NCBI GenBank assembly: GCA_905216025.1
Contig: CAJMSE010000004.1
Coordinates: 62,001-126,000, forward strand
Direction: 5' to 3'
DNA length: 64,000 bases
DNA from: an uncultured bacterium
Lineage (GTDB): Bacteria > Bacteroidota > Bacteroidia > Bacteroidales > Bacteroidaceae
Shown: positions 1-7,830 of the stretch, one piece after another
How positions within the stretch are numbered: position 1 is the first letter of the stretch
How the letters are laid out: the number at the start of each line of letters is the position of its first letter
Notes under the pieces: model-generated
Seen by the model: only the letters and a program-made list of their open reading frames with translations
Told to the model about the DNA's origin: nothing
The model's database searches: none
Program-made: the position numbers and the translations under genes

Positions 1-705
1 CAGGTTGTAGCTACCCATTATCGTCCACACCTTGGCTTCCTTTACGGCACGCTCGAAGGCCGGAAGATAAATCTCACGGAGCGCCCGTTCGCTCACCTTG
101 ACGTCGACAGCGAAGCGGTCTATCTCTTGGTTGTTCAGTGCAAAGTGCTTCAGACAGCATGCCACGCCGTTCTGCTGCGCGCTCCTGATGTAGGGCACGA
201 CCATGCGTCCGGCCAGATACGGGTCTTCGCCCATATACTCGAAGGCGCGTCCGTTGAGGGGCGTGCGGGCGATATTGACGCCCGGTCCGAGCATGATGTC
301 CTTATAGCGGAATGCGAACTCCTCGCTGACGGCATTGCCGTATACTGCCGAGAGGTCCGGATTCCACGTCGCGGCGAGACACGTAAGCGAGGGGAAAGCC
401 ACTATCGAGTCGTTCGTCCACTTTGCCGGCGACCATGAGTTCCACTCAAGCTCCTCGCGCACGCCGTGAGGGCCATCGTCCATGTTGAGCTGGCGCAGGC
501 CGAGACGCGGCACTCCGGCCGATGTAAACTTACTCTGTGCATGGAGCACCTGAATCTTCTCATGTACGGTCATGCGGCTGAGCGCATCCTTCACCCGCTC
601 CTCGATTGGCGCCTTGGCGTCGAGATAGAGCGGCTTGGCCGTCTGGGCCGATGCTGCGGCAAACCCGAGGGCCAGCAGCACCACTGATAAATATCTTTTC
701 TTCAT
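1..705 (-). CDS. GH3 beta-glucosidase, N-terminal part (cut by window edge)
   Basis: The first 235 codons of a secreted glycoside hydrolase family 3 enzyme are present; the rest lies beyond base 1. It starts at the ATG at 705 with a typical signal peptide (MKKRYLSVVLLALG, cleavage near ASAQ). Seen in the mature part are MDDGPHGVRE, typical of the GH3 substrate-binding loop, and KHFALNNQE, the conserved KHF...N signature. The nucleophile Asp of the second half is outside the window. It starts 30 bp after the GH2 gene stops, so it should be the last visible gene of the xyloglucan-type operon. In the known xyloglucan loci GH3 enzymes remove backbone glucose from de-branched oligosaccharides, and that role is inferred here. 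GH3 is a broad family, so other beta-glycosides cannot be excluded. Confidence 0.9.
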   Translation of the reverse strand, partial: MKKRYLSVVLLALGFAAASAQTAKPLYLDAKAPIEERVKDALSRMTVHEKIQVLHAQSKFTSAGVPRLGLRQLNMDDGPHGVREELEWNSWSPAKWTNDSIVAFPSLTCLAATWNPDLSAVYGNAVSEEFAFRYKDIMLGPGVNIARTPLNGRAFEYMGEDPYLAGRMVVPYIRSAQQNGVACCLKHFALNNQEIDRFAVDVKVSERALREIYLPAFERAVKEAKVWTIMGSYNL

Positions 706-735
706 AGTCCTATGGTTTGTTATGTCATGTCTCAC

Positions 736-3159
736 TTACTTTATTTCCGCCGGCTTCAGTCCGATGCTCCTCGCGCAGACGCTGCCTTTTCCCTTCACCA
801 CCGCCATGCAGCGGCCGAAGAATGCCTTGCGGCGTGGAGCGGTGAAGCGCTCCATCGATGTCTGACAACCGTTGTCGGTGGCCACAATCTCCGCGCCGTC
901 GCCGGTCGTGAACTCGATCGTGTTCTCCGCCCATGGGCACAGCGTGCCGTCGGCATCAACCACCTCGGCCGTGATGAACGTGAGGTCACGCCCCCGGTAG
1001 TCGACAGACAGGCGCAGTGATGCCGGGGCACCGGCGGTGCGGCGCGTCTGCTCGCCCACTACCCTACCGTCACGACGGGCCACGACCTTCGCCTCGCCCG
1101 GTTCAAACGTCACCCGCCACATCACGTGATACTGATGGCTGTCCGCCTTGCGGCGCACGCCCTGACTGCGGCCGTTGATGAACAGCTCCACCTCGTCGGC
1201 CCCGTTGTAGTAGCACCACAGGTCGACGGTCTGCCCGTCCATCCAGTTCCAGTGCGGGAAGAGGTGCAGCACGGGGCGCTCCGTCCATTCCGACTGATAC
1301 ATGTAATACACATCCTTCGGAAAACCGGCAAGGTCTATGATGCCGAAATAGCTCGAACGGGCGGGAAATCCGTATGGCGTCGGCTCGCCGATATAGTCGA
1401 AGCCCGTCCAGATGAACTGGCCTCCGACGTATGGCGTATGCTTCACCACGTCCCAGGTCTCCTCGTGCGTGGAGCTCCATGCCGCGTGCATGTTGTCGTA
1501 GGCAGAGCACATGAACGAGGGGTCTGTATACGGCAGCCACCACTCCACCGGCGCTACATATACCGAATCGCTCGGCATCATGTAGTAACTGCGCGTCTGA
1601 AGCGCCGAGACGCTCTCCGTAAGGATGAACGGCCGGCCGGGAAAGTTTTTCGGAACATCCTTTATCCACTGGTGATGGTAGTTGAATCCGACTATGTCGA
1701 GGGCGCCGCTGCGAAACAGGTGGTTGTCCGGCGACGGCTCGTTACAGCCCGCAGTTATCGGGCGCGTGGTGTCGAGGCGGCGCACGATGGCCGCCAGGTG
1801 GGCTGTCAGCAGCGAGTTGACGCTCGTCTCCCCCGCACGGGCCAGCGTCGAGGCGTCATGGCCGGCATTGAGGATGAGGTTTGCCTGTTCGAGCGACAGC
1901 GTGTCGGCCTCTGCCGACGACCACTGTTCGAGCACCTCGTTGCCGATGGACCACATCAGGACCGACGGATGGTTGCGGTCGCGGCGCACGAGGTCGCAGA
2001 GGTCGCGCTCGTGCCACTCGTCGAAGAAGCGGGCGTAGTCGTTCTTTGTCTTGCGGCGTCGCCACATGTCGAAGCTCTCGTCCATGACGATGAATCCCAT
2101 CGTGTCGCACATGGCGAGCAGCTCCGGTGCCGGCGGGTTGTGAGAGCAGCGTATGGCGTTGCATCCCATCTCCTTCAGCTTCACGAGCTTGCGGTGCATG
2201 GCATCCTCGCTGAATGCCGCTCCGAGGCAACCGAGGTCGTGATGCTCGCACACTCCGTTTATCTTCATGTTGCGGCCGTTGAGCCAGAAGCCCGTCTCCG
2301 CGTCGAAGCGGAACGAGCGGAACCCCGTCACGGTGACCCGCTCGTCGACGGTCCGCCCGCCGACGATGAGTTCTGTCTTCACCTTATATATATAGGGACT
2401 CTCCGGCGACCATAGCTGCGGATGCCTGACGCGCATGCGCTGCACGTTCTCCGTGCCGCTGCCGGCCTTCATCCGCGACGAAGCCGTCGCCAGGCTGCGC
2501 CCCGCCGCATCGGTCACTGTATGGCGCACCGTGGCTCCTGCGGGCACATCTCCGTCCAGCTCCGTGCCTACCGTCATGCGCCCGTCGGCCTCCGTGGCCA
2601 CGTGCACGCCCCACCGGGCTATGCGCAGCCGCTCCGTCACGGTGAGCCACACGTGGCGGTAGATGCCGCAGCCGCTGTACCAGCGGCTGTTTGGCTGGTC
2701 GCTGTTGTCCACGCGCACGGCCACGACGTTGTCGCCTGCCTTTACGTAGGGTGTTATCTCATATTCAAACGAACTGTATCCGTAGGGGCGGAAGCCTGCC
2801 TCATGACCGTTGACGTATACCGTTGAGTTCATGTATACGCCGTCGAATGCGATGAACGTGCGGCCCGTGGCGTCTGACCTGAAATGCTTTCTGTACCACC
2901 CCACGCCTCCGGGCAACGCTCCGCCTCCGGCTCCCGAGGGATTTCCGGCATGGAAATCGCCCTCTATGGCCCAGTCGTGCGGGACGTCGAGACGCCTCCA
3001 GCGGCTGTCGTCATAGTCCGGCTCGGCCATTCCGGCCGAATCGGCGAGGATGAAGCGCCAGCCGCAGTCGAAGGTCTCGGCGGCCGGCAAGACGCAATCG
3101 TGTGCGGAGGCTGAGACTCCCCCGCACACGAAGCATAATATAATCACAATCACTCTCAT
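736..3159 (-). CDS. GH2 beta-galactosidase, periplasmic
   Basis: An 807-aa secreted GH2 enzyme with a signal peptide (MRVIVIILCFVCGGVSASA). The order is an N-terminal sugar-binding jelly roll (FIAFDGVYMNSTVYVNGHEAG), an Ig-like domain, a TIM barrel with the acid/base motif SIGNEV near residue 405 and nucleophile region ILTES near residue 513, then C-terminal Ig-like domains of the DUF4982/C5 type. Its ATG overlaps the stop of the GH31 gene by four bases (ATGA), which implies translational coupling. Between an alpha-xylosidase and a beta-glucosidase, the natural substrate would be the galactosyl cap on xyloglucan side chains. That assignment rests on the similar gene set of the Bacteroides ovatus xyloglucan locus; the family alone only gives beta-galactosidase or a related activity. 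Confidence 0.9.
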   Translation of the reverse strand: MRVIVIILCFVCGGVSASAHDCVLPAAETFDCGWRFILADSAGMAEPDYDDSRWRRLDVPHDWAIEGDFHAGNPSGAGGGALPGGVGWYRKHFRSDATGRTFIAFDGVYMNSTVYVNGHEAGFRPYGYSSFEYEITPYVKAGDNVVAVRVDNSDQPNSRWYSGCGIYRHVWLTVTERLRIARWGVHVATEADGRMTVGTELDGDVPAGATVRHTVTDAAGRSLATASSRMKAGSGTENVQRMRVRHPQLWSPESPYIYKVKTELIVGGRTVDERVTVTGFRSFRFDAETGFWLNGRNMKINGVCEHHDLGCLGAAFSEDAMHRKLVKLKEMGCNAIRCSHNPPAPELLAMCDTMGFIVMDESFDMWRRRKTKNDYARFFDEWHERDLCDLVRRDRNHPSVLMWSIGNEVLEQWSSAEADTLSLEQANLILNAGHDASTLARAGETSVNSLLTAHLAAIVRRLDTTRPITAGCNEPSPDNHLFRSGALDIVGFNYHHQWIKDVPKNFPGRPFILTESVSALQTRSYYMMPSDSVYVAPVEWWLPYTDPSFMCSAYDNMHAAWSSTHEETWDVVKHTPYVGGQFIWTGFDYIGEPTPYGFPARSSYFGIIDLAGFPKDVYYMYQSEWTERPVLHLFPHWNWMDGQTVDLWCYYNGADEVELFINGRSQGVRRKADSHQYHVMWRVTFEPGEAKVVARRDGRVVGEQTRRTAGAPASLRLSVDYRGRDLTFITAEVVDADGTLCPWAENTIEFTTGDGAEIVATDNGCQTSMERFTAPRRKAFFGRCMAVVKGKGSVCARSIGLKPAEIK

Positions 3160-6092
3160 AGGCTCACGGTGATAGCATGGCCGTCATAGCCGACCATCTT
3201 GCCCTGCGGACTCCCGAGGTCGAGCTTCCGCGGACTGTCTCCCGACACGAGCACCACGTTGAAGCGGCGCTTCTTCAGCATGCCGTCGAACGAGCCGTTG
3301 CGGCGTCCTATCGTCACGGTGCGCGCGGCGTCGTCGTAGGTTATGTCGATGGTGGCAAAGCGGCCCTTCTCGTAGTTGTAGTTCGTTCCCTCGTCCTCAT
3401 AGAGGCGGAAGCTGCCGTCGCGGCCGGCATAGATATAGAGGTTTATCAGCTCGGGGGCCTTCTCGTCGCTCCACTCCATGGCCGGGCCGAGGGGCAGGAT
3501 GGCTCCTTCGGGCACGAAGACGGGAATGCGCTCGTATGGTGCCGATGCCGTTATGGTGCGGCCACCGGCGTGATGCTCACCCGTATACAGGTCGTACCAC
3601 CCGCACTTGCCGGGCAGATAGACCTCGCGCGAACGCATCTTGTAGTAGCCGACGGGGCAGGCCATGAGCGACGGGCCGAACATCCACTGGTCCTTGATGT
3701 CGAGCACGCGGCTGTCGCCGTTGAAGTCCATCACAAGCGGACGCATCATCGTGTAGTCGCTGAGATGCACCCATCCGGCCATCGAATACAGGTATGGCAT
3801 CAGATGATAGCGCAGACGGTCGTACCAGACGATGGTCTTGTATGCCGGATGGTTGTCGGGGGCAATGTTCCACGGCTCGCGCAGGGGCCACTGGCCGTGG
3901 GCGCGGTAGAGCGGGATGAAGCAGCCAAACTGGTTCCACCGGGTCTGGAGCTCGCGCCACTCCTTGAGGTCCTCGCTCTCCAGTCCGCTCCTGTCGTATA
4001 TCTTCTGTGCGGCCACAAAGCGGTTCTCGACCGAGAATCCGCCCTGGTCCATGCCCCAGAAGGGCAGTCCGGATATGGAGTAGTTGAGGCCGGCTGTCAT
4101 CTGCGAGCGCATGTCTTCCCACCGCGTGCCTATGTCGCCGCTCCACGTGGCCGTGCTGTAGCGCTGCTCGCCGGCAAACCCGCTGCGGGTGAGCAGGAAC
4201 ACACGCCGGTTTGGCTGCACTGAGCGCTGCCCGTTGTAGATGGCATCGGCGTTTACTATGCTGTAGGCATTGAAGTATTCCGTCGACGAGCCGAGGGCTG
4301 TCGGACCGCAGAGCGCCTTGCGATACCACATCGGCGTGCAGTCGCGCACGTTGGGCTCGGAGGCGTCCATCCACCAGGCGTCTATCCCGTACTTATACTT
4401 AGAGTAGAGGTTCTCGTCCATCTGCCTCCAGAACATGCGGCGGGCACCGGCATCGTAGGCATCGTAGAACGAGCCGCGGAATCCGAGCCAGTCGTGTATG
4501 TCGTCCTTGATGGCCTGATGGTACATCCATCCCTTGGCATCAATCTCCTTATAGTTGTCCACGGTGTCGTAGAACTTCGGCCACACGCTTATCATGAAGC
4601 GTCCGTTCAGGGCGTGCACGCTGTCGAGCATGGCCTGTGGGTCTGGATAGCGGGCGGCCTCGAACGTGTGGTCGCCCCACGAGTCGAGCTTCCAGTAGTT
4701 CCAGTCCTGCACGATGTTGTCCACGGGGATGTGGCGGCGGCGGAACTCCTCCATCGTCTTCTCTATGTCGGCCGACGACGTGTAGCGCTCCCGGCTCTGC
4801 CAGTAGCCCAGCGTCCACTTGGGATATACCGGTGCCTTGCCTGTCAGCGTACGGTAGCCGGAGACGATGTCGTCCATGCTCTCGCCGGCAATGAAGTAGT
4901 AGTCCATGTACCGGCTCATCTCGCTCCAGATGCTCAGGCGGCCCTGCTCCTCGGCCGTGCGTGGCGTAGCCACGCGCAGTCCGCAGTAGCTCACGGCTCC
5001 GTCCGGACGCCACTCTATGCGTATCGGCACGCGGCGGCCTGCCTTGAGCGGGCATGTGAACTTCCATGCGTTGGGGTTCCACGCCGTGCGCCAGCGCTCG
5101 GCCACGGCTTCGCGGCCGTCGACGCGCACGCTCATGTAGCCTGCGTAATAGAGCAGGAAGTGGTAGTCGCAGTCTTCGGAGGCCTCGATATAGCCCTCAT
5201 AGGTGACGTGCGCCCCGTTGAGGTTGAAGCCTTTGGGCAGTGCGTAGATGCCAAGGTCCTGCCGGTGCAGCGGGTTCACCTCGGGCACGGCATGCTCAAA
5301 GTATATCGAATCTTCCTGGCGTACTATCACCTTGCCGTCCTTGTCGGTGTATGTTCCGGTGAGAGAGCCGGGCCGTCCGTCGCGGTCGTAGAGGCGGAAG
5401 ATGCGCTGCAGCTGGCGGTATTCGTCGGGATTGCCGAAGCGGCAGTAGCTGTAGGAGTCCCACAGCAGGCCGTAGCCGCGGTTGCTGAGCACCATTGGCA
5501 CGCTCACCTTGGTGTTATACTGGAACAGCTCTTCGTTCCGTCCCTTCATGTTGAGTTCCTCTGCCTGGTGCTGTCCGAGTCCGTAGAAGGCCTCATCATC
5601 GGGCGAGTCGAACTGCATGTGCCATGTCCAGCCGTGGCGGGCGGCCTCCGGCAGCGTGCCGGGACCTATCTCACGGGCGGGAACGGTGAATGGGGTGAAG
5701 GTCTTTCCGCCCTGCCGCGTCTCTCCGAGCAGCAGGCGCCCCGCCGCGTCGCGGAACTCGATGCGTCCCGTCGCGGTGCTCACAGTGGCGCTCACGCCGG
5801 CGGTGCGCACCGTCACGCGGCCGTCGGCCTCGCTGACGGTGAACCGCGCCTTCGCCTTCTGCGGCACGATGATGAGACTATGCTTCCCGGCAAACGCATC
5901 CTCCGGCGTGGCTTCCACGCGGATTATCCTGTCGCCAATCACTTGCAGCCGCACCATCCGTGCGCCCCCCGCCTCCGGAGAGCTCACGCTGACGGTCACT
6001 GCGTTGCCTTTCTTCACGTAGCCGGCAGCGCAGATGTGGCTGTGAGTGCATAGGCACAGACCGGCCGAGAATAATAGATACCTATATTTCAT
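3156..6092 (-). CDS. GH31 alpha-xylosidase with PA14 insertion
   Basis: A 978-aa secreted enzyme. The start at 6092 is chosen because it opens directly on a signal peptide (MKYRYLLFSAGLCL); an upstream in-frame extension would put about 56 basic, non-conserved residues in front. The catalytic barrel carries the GH31 nucleophile motif WWMDASEPN (Asp near 574) and the acid/base region SGDIGTRWEDM (near 652). A PA14-like beta domain (around residues 290-370, HVTYEGYIEASEDCDYHFLLY) interrupts the N-terminal beta-sandwich. That layout is known from alpha-xylosidases of xyloglucan loci such as BoGH31A. It would remove non-reducing xylose from imported oligosaccharides. It lies 29 bp after GH5 and overlaps the GH2 start. 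Confidence 0.9.
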   Translation of the reverse strand: MKYRYLLFSAGLCLCTHSHICAAGYVKKGNAVTVSVSSPEAGGARMVRLQVIGDRIIRVEATPEDAFAGKHSLIIVPQKAKARFTVSEADGRVTVRTAGVSATVSTATGRIEFRDAAGRLLLGETRQGGKTFTPFTVPAREIGPGTLPEAARHGWTWHMQFDSPDDEAFYGLGQHQAEELNMKGRNEELFQYNTKVSVPMVLSNRGYGLLWDSYSYCRFGNPDEYRQLQRIFRLYDRDGRPGSLTGTYTDKDGKVIVRQEDSIYFEHAVPEVNPLHRQDLGIYALPKGFNLNGAHVTYEGYIEASEDCDYHFLLYYAGYMSVRVDGREAVAERWRTAWNPNAWKFTCPLKAGRRVPIRIEWRPDGAVSYCGLRVATPRTAEEQGRLSIWSEMSRYMDYYFIAGESMDDIVSGYRTLTGKAPVYPKWTLGYWQSRERYTSSADIEKTMEEFRRRHIPVDNIVQDWNYWKLDSWGDHTFEAARYPDPQAMLDSVHALNGRFMISVWPKFYDTVDNYKEIDAKGWMYHQAIKDDIHDWLGFRGSFYDAYDAGARRMFWRQMDENLYSKYKYGIDAWWMDASEPNVRDCTPMWYRKALCGPTALGSSTEYFNAYSIVNADAIYNGQRSVQPNRRVFLLTRSGFAGEQRYSTATWSGDIGTRWEDMRSQMTAGLNYSISGLPFWGMDQGGFSVENRFVAAQKIYDRSGLESEDLKEWRELQTRWNQFGCFIPLYRAHGQWPLREPWNIAPDNHPAYKTIVWYDRLRYHLMPYLYSMAGWVHLSDYTMMRPLVMDFNGDSRVLDIKDQWMFGPSLMACPVGYYKMRSREVYLPGKCGWYDLYTGEHHAGGRTITASAPYERIPVFVPEGAILPLGPAMEWSDEKAPELINLYIYAGRDGSFRLYEDEGTNYNYEKGRFATIDITYDDAARTVTIGRRNGSFDGMLKKRRFNVVLVSGDSPRKLDLGSPQGKMVGYDGHAITVSL

Positions 6093-6121
6093 ATATATTG
6101 TATATCGTAAAAACAGCCCGT

Positions 6122-7648
6122 TTATTGTGGCCATGAGCCGGCTTTTGCGCCTTCGGTGATGCCTTCCATTGCCGGAGCGCAGAACACGCTGAGCGCCGAA
6201 CGGTTGATGATGGTCATCACGCCGGTCTCTCCTCCCTGGTTGGTATGATTGATATCCCATGCGAAAGCGACGATGCCGTTGCTGACGGCCAGCTGGTTCA
6301 CGTTGCGGAAGAATGCCTTTACAGATGCGTCGTGTTCACTCTGGTTTGTGGTGAGCGAACGCCACTGCGCTCCATACTCGCCGATGATTACGGGGTAGCC
6401 GCGGTCTACGAACGTTGTCTTCAGGCTCTTCATCTGTGTCTGCATCCACTGTTCCTCGCCCCAGGTGGCGTTATGGCTGCTGCCGCTCACGTGGTTGCCG
6501 CTGCCCCAGAACCATGTGGCCGAGCCGCCGTCTTCCTGTCCGCAGAAGTCCCACGGATCATAGTAGTGCACCTCGGCCATCATATATCCCTCCTCGGTAT
6601 CTTCGGGCATGACGAATCCCACCTCCGGGTCGACTGCCGACGACGTGTTCGTTGCAGGTCCCTGTACCACGAGCGTGCGGCGGGCATGGTTGCCGCCGGT
6701 GGCGCGCACGGCGTCGACGAAGGCCTGGTTGTACCGGTTGAGTATCGGGGTGAGCTCCTTGTGGCGGCTGTTGAACAGCGTGTAGTTCTGGAACGGCTCG
6801 TTCAGTCCGGCAAAGAGCAGGTGCTCATCGTAGTTCTTGAATGCCGTAGCTATCTGTGTCCAGATGTTTTTCAGCTGTGCGGCCTTCGCGGCGATGGTCT
6901 CCTCGTCCACGGCCACATACCTGTCGCTGCTCTTGCTGAAGCCTTCAACCTCTATCCAGCCGCCGTCCCAGTGGTCGTTGAGCACGACGTAGAGGCCGGC
7001 ACCGATGCAGTAGTCGACCACTTCCTTCACGCGGGCCATCCACTCGGCGTCTATGCGCCCGTCGGTGGAGTGCAGGTTCCATGAGCAGGGGATGCGCACA
7101 GACCTGAATCCCTGTGCCTTCACGTAGTCTATGACGGCCTGGGTGGTCTGCGTTCCCTGCCATGCCGTCTCGGCGCCGAGTCCGTTTCCGGCGGCTTCGA
7201 GCGTATTGCCGAGGTTCCATCCGGGATACATGTCGCGCGCCAGCTCGGCCGCCTTGCGGAAGGTGTACTCCACATCGGGCTTCACCACCTTGCCCTCCTG
7301 CGTGACGGCGATGCGTGCGAAGGCTCCGCCGAGGTTGGCAAGAACGGTTCCCGTGCGGGCCTCACCCTCATTCTTTTCGCATGTCACGGTGAACGCCGAG
7401 GCTTTATTACCGGCCGACTGGCGCTCGACGGTGAGCCACTCTGCCTCGCTGCGCACGAAGGCCGTGCCGCCGTTGACGGTGAACGATGCCGTGCCGCCGT
7501 CGGCTGTGAACGTCATCTCGGTGGACGAGATGTCTAATGTGCCGGTGCTTCCGGCCAGCGGGTTGGGACAGTCGTCGTCGCTGCACGATGAGAGGACGAG
7601 CGTCAGCATGGCCAATGCCGCTGTGAAAAATATCGATAGTCTTTTCAT
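6122..7648 (-). CDS. BACON-GH5 endo-beta-glucanase (xyloglucanase-like) lipoprotein
   Basis: A 508-aa surface lipoprotein. The signal ends in a lipobox (LVLSSC) followed by SDDD, an acidic run typical of the Bacteroidetes surface-export signal. Residues about 35-120 form a BACON domain (LDISSTEMTFTADGGTASF). The rest is a GH5 barrel starting at YPGWNLGNTLEA, with acid/base in GLNEPFQN (near 281) and nucleophile in IIGEYGAQW (near 421). BACON plus GH5 (subfamily 4-like) matches the endo-xyloglucanase that starts degradation at the cell surface in the B. ovatus xyloglucan locus. Endo-glucanase activity is well supported; xyloglucan as substrate comes from the neighbourhood. A 182-bp gap with a repeat array separates it from the preceding lipoprotein gene. 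Confidence 0.9.
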   Translation of the reverse strand: MKRLSIFFTAALAMLTLVLSSCSDDDCPNPLAGSTGTLDISSTEMTFTADGGTASFTVNGGTAFVRSEAEWLTVERQSAGNKASAFTVTCEKNEGEARTGTVLANLGGAFARIAVTQEGKVVKPDVEYTFRKAAELARDMYPGWNLGNTLEAAGNGLGAETAWQGTQTTQAVIDYVKAQGFRSVRIPCSWNLHSTDGRIDAEWMARVKEVVDYCIGAGLYVVLNDHWDGGWIEVEGFSKSSDRYVAVDEETIAAKAAQLKNIWTQIATAFKNYDEHLLFAGLNEPFQNYTLFNSRHKELTPILNRYNQAFVDAVRATGGNHARRTLVVQGPATNTSSAVDPEVGFVMPEDTEEGYMMAEVHYYDPWDFCGQEDGGSATWFWGSGNHVSGSSHNATWGEEQWMQTQMKSLKTTFVDRGYPVIIGEYGAQWRSLTTNQSEHDASVKAFFRNVNQLAVSNGIVAFAWDINHTNQGGETGVMTIINRSALSVFCAPAMEGITEGAKAGSWPQ

Positions 7649-7730
7649 TTGTCTCTTTTTTAATGTTTGAATGGATGCTTTTTAGGGGTATTCTCTTCTT
7701 GTCCGCCGCGTTCCGGTGCGCGTGTAATGG

Positions 7731-7830
7731 TGTTACATGCCACGCGTCACATCGTTACGTGCCACGCGTCGCAGTGTTACGGGTCACGCGTTACACTGTT
7801 ACGCGTGGCCCGTAACACCGTTACACGGCG
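7731..7830. repeat. 22-bp period palindromic array (array A)
   Basis: GTTAC recurs at 7732, 7754, 7776, 7798 and 7820, exactly 22 bp apart. Each unit is an imperfect 19-bp palindrome of the type GTTACGYGYSACGCGTNRC plus a 3-bp linker. The array fills most of the 7649-7830 gap inside the polysaccharide operon, between the GH5 gene and the lipoprotein gene transcribed before it, so it is transcribed and could fold into hairpins. No gene is visible in this gap. Confidence 0.85.

Noticed and set aside
1126..2415. Long plus-strand open frame opposite the GH2 gene
   Set aside because: It is antisense to a gene with clear catalytic motifs. The high-GC codon pattern keeps stops out of the opposite frame, and its translation is Arg/His/Val-rich with no motif. 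Similar frames at 4494-6053, 10894-12333, 15787-17397, 17742-19688 and 31757-33460 were dropped for the same reason.
7731..7830. CRISPR array at the regularly spaced repeats
   Set aside because: The 22-bp units are contiguous, with only 3-bp linkers and no unique spacers, and there are no cas genes in the window. The same applies to the arrays at 21814, 42812 and 58899.
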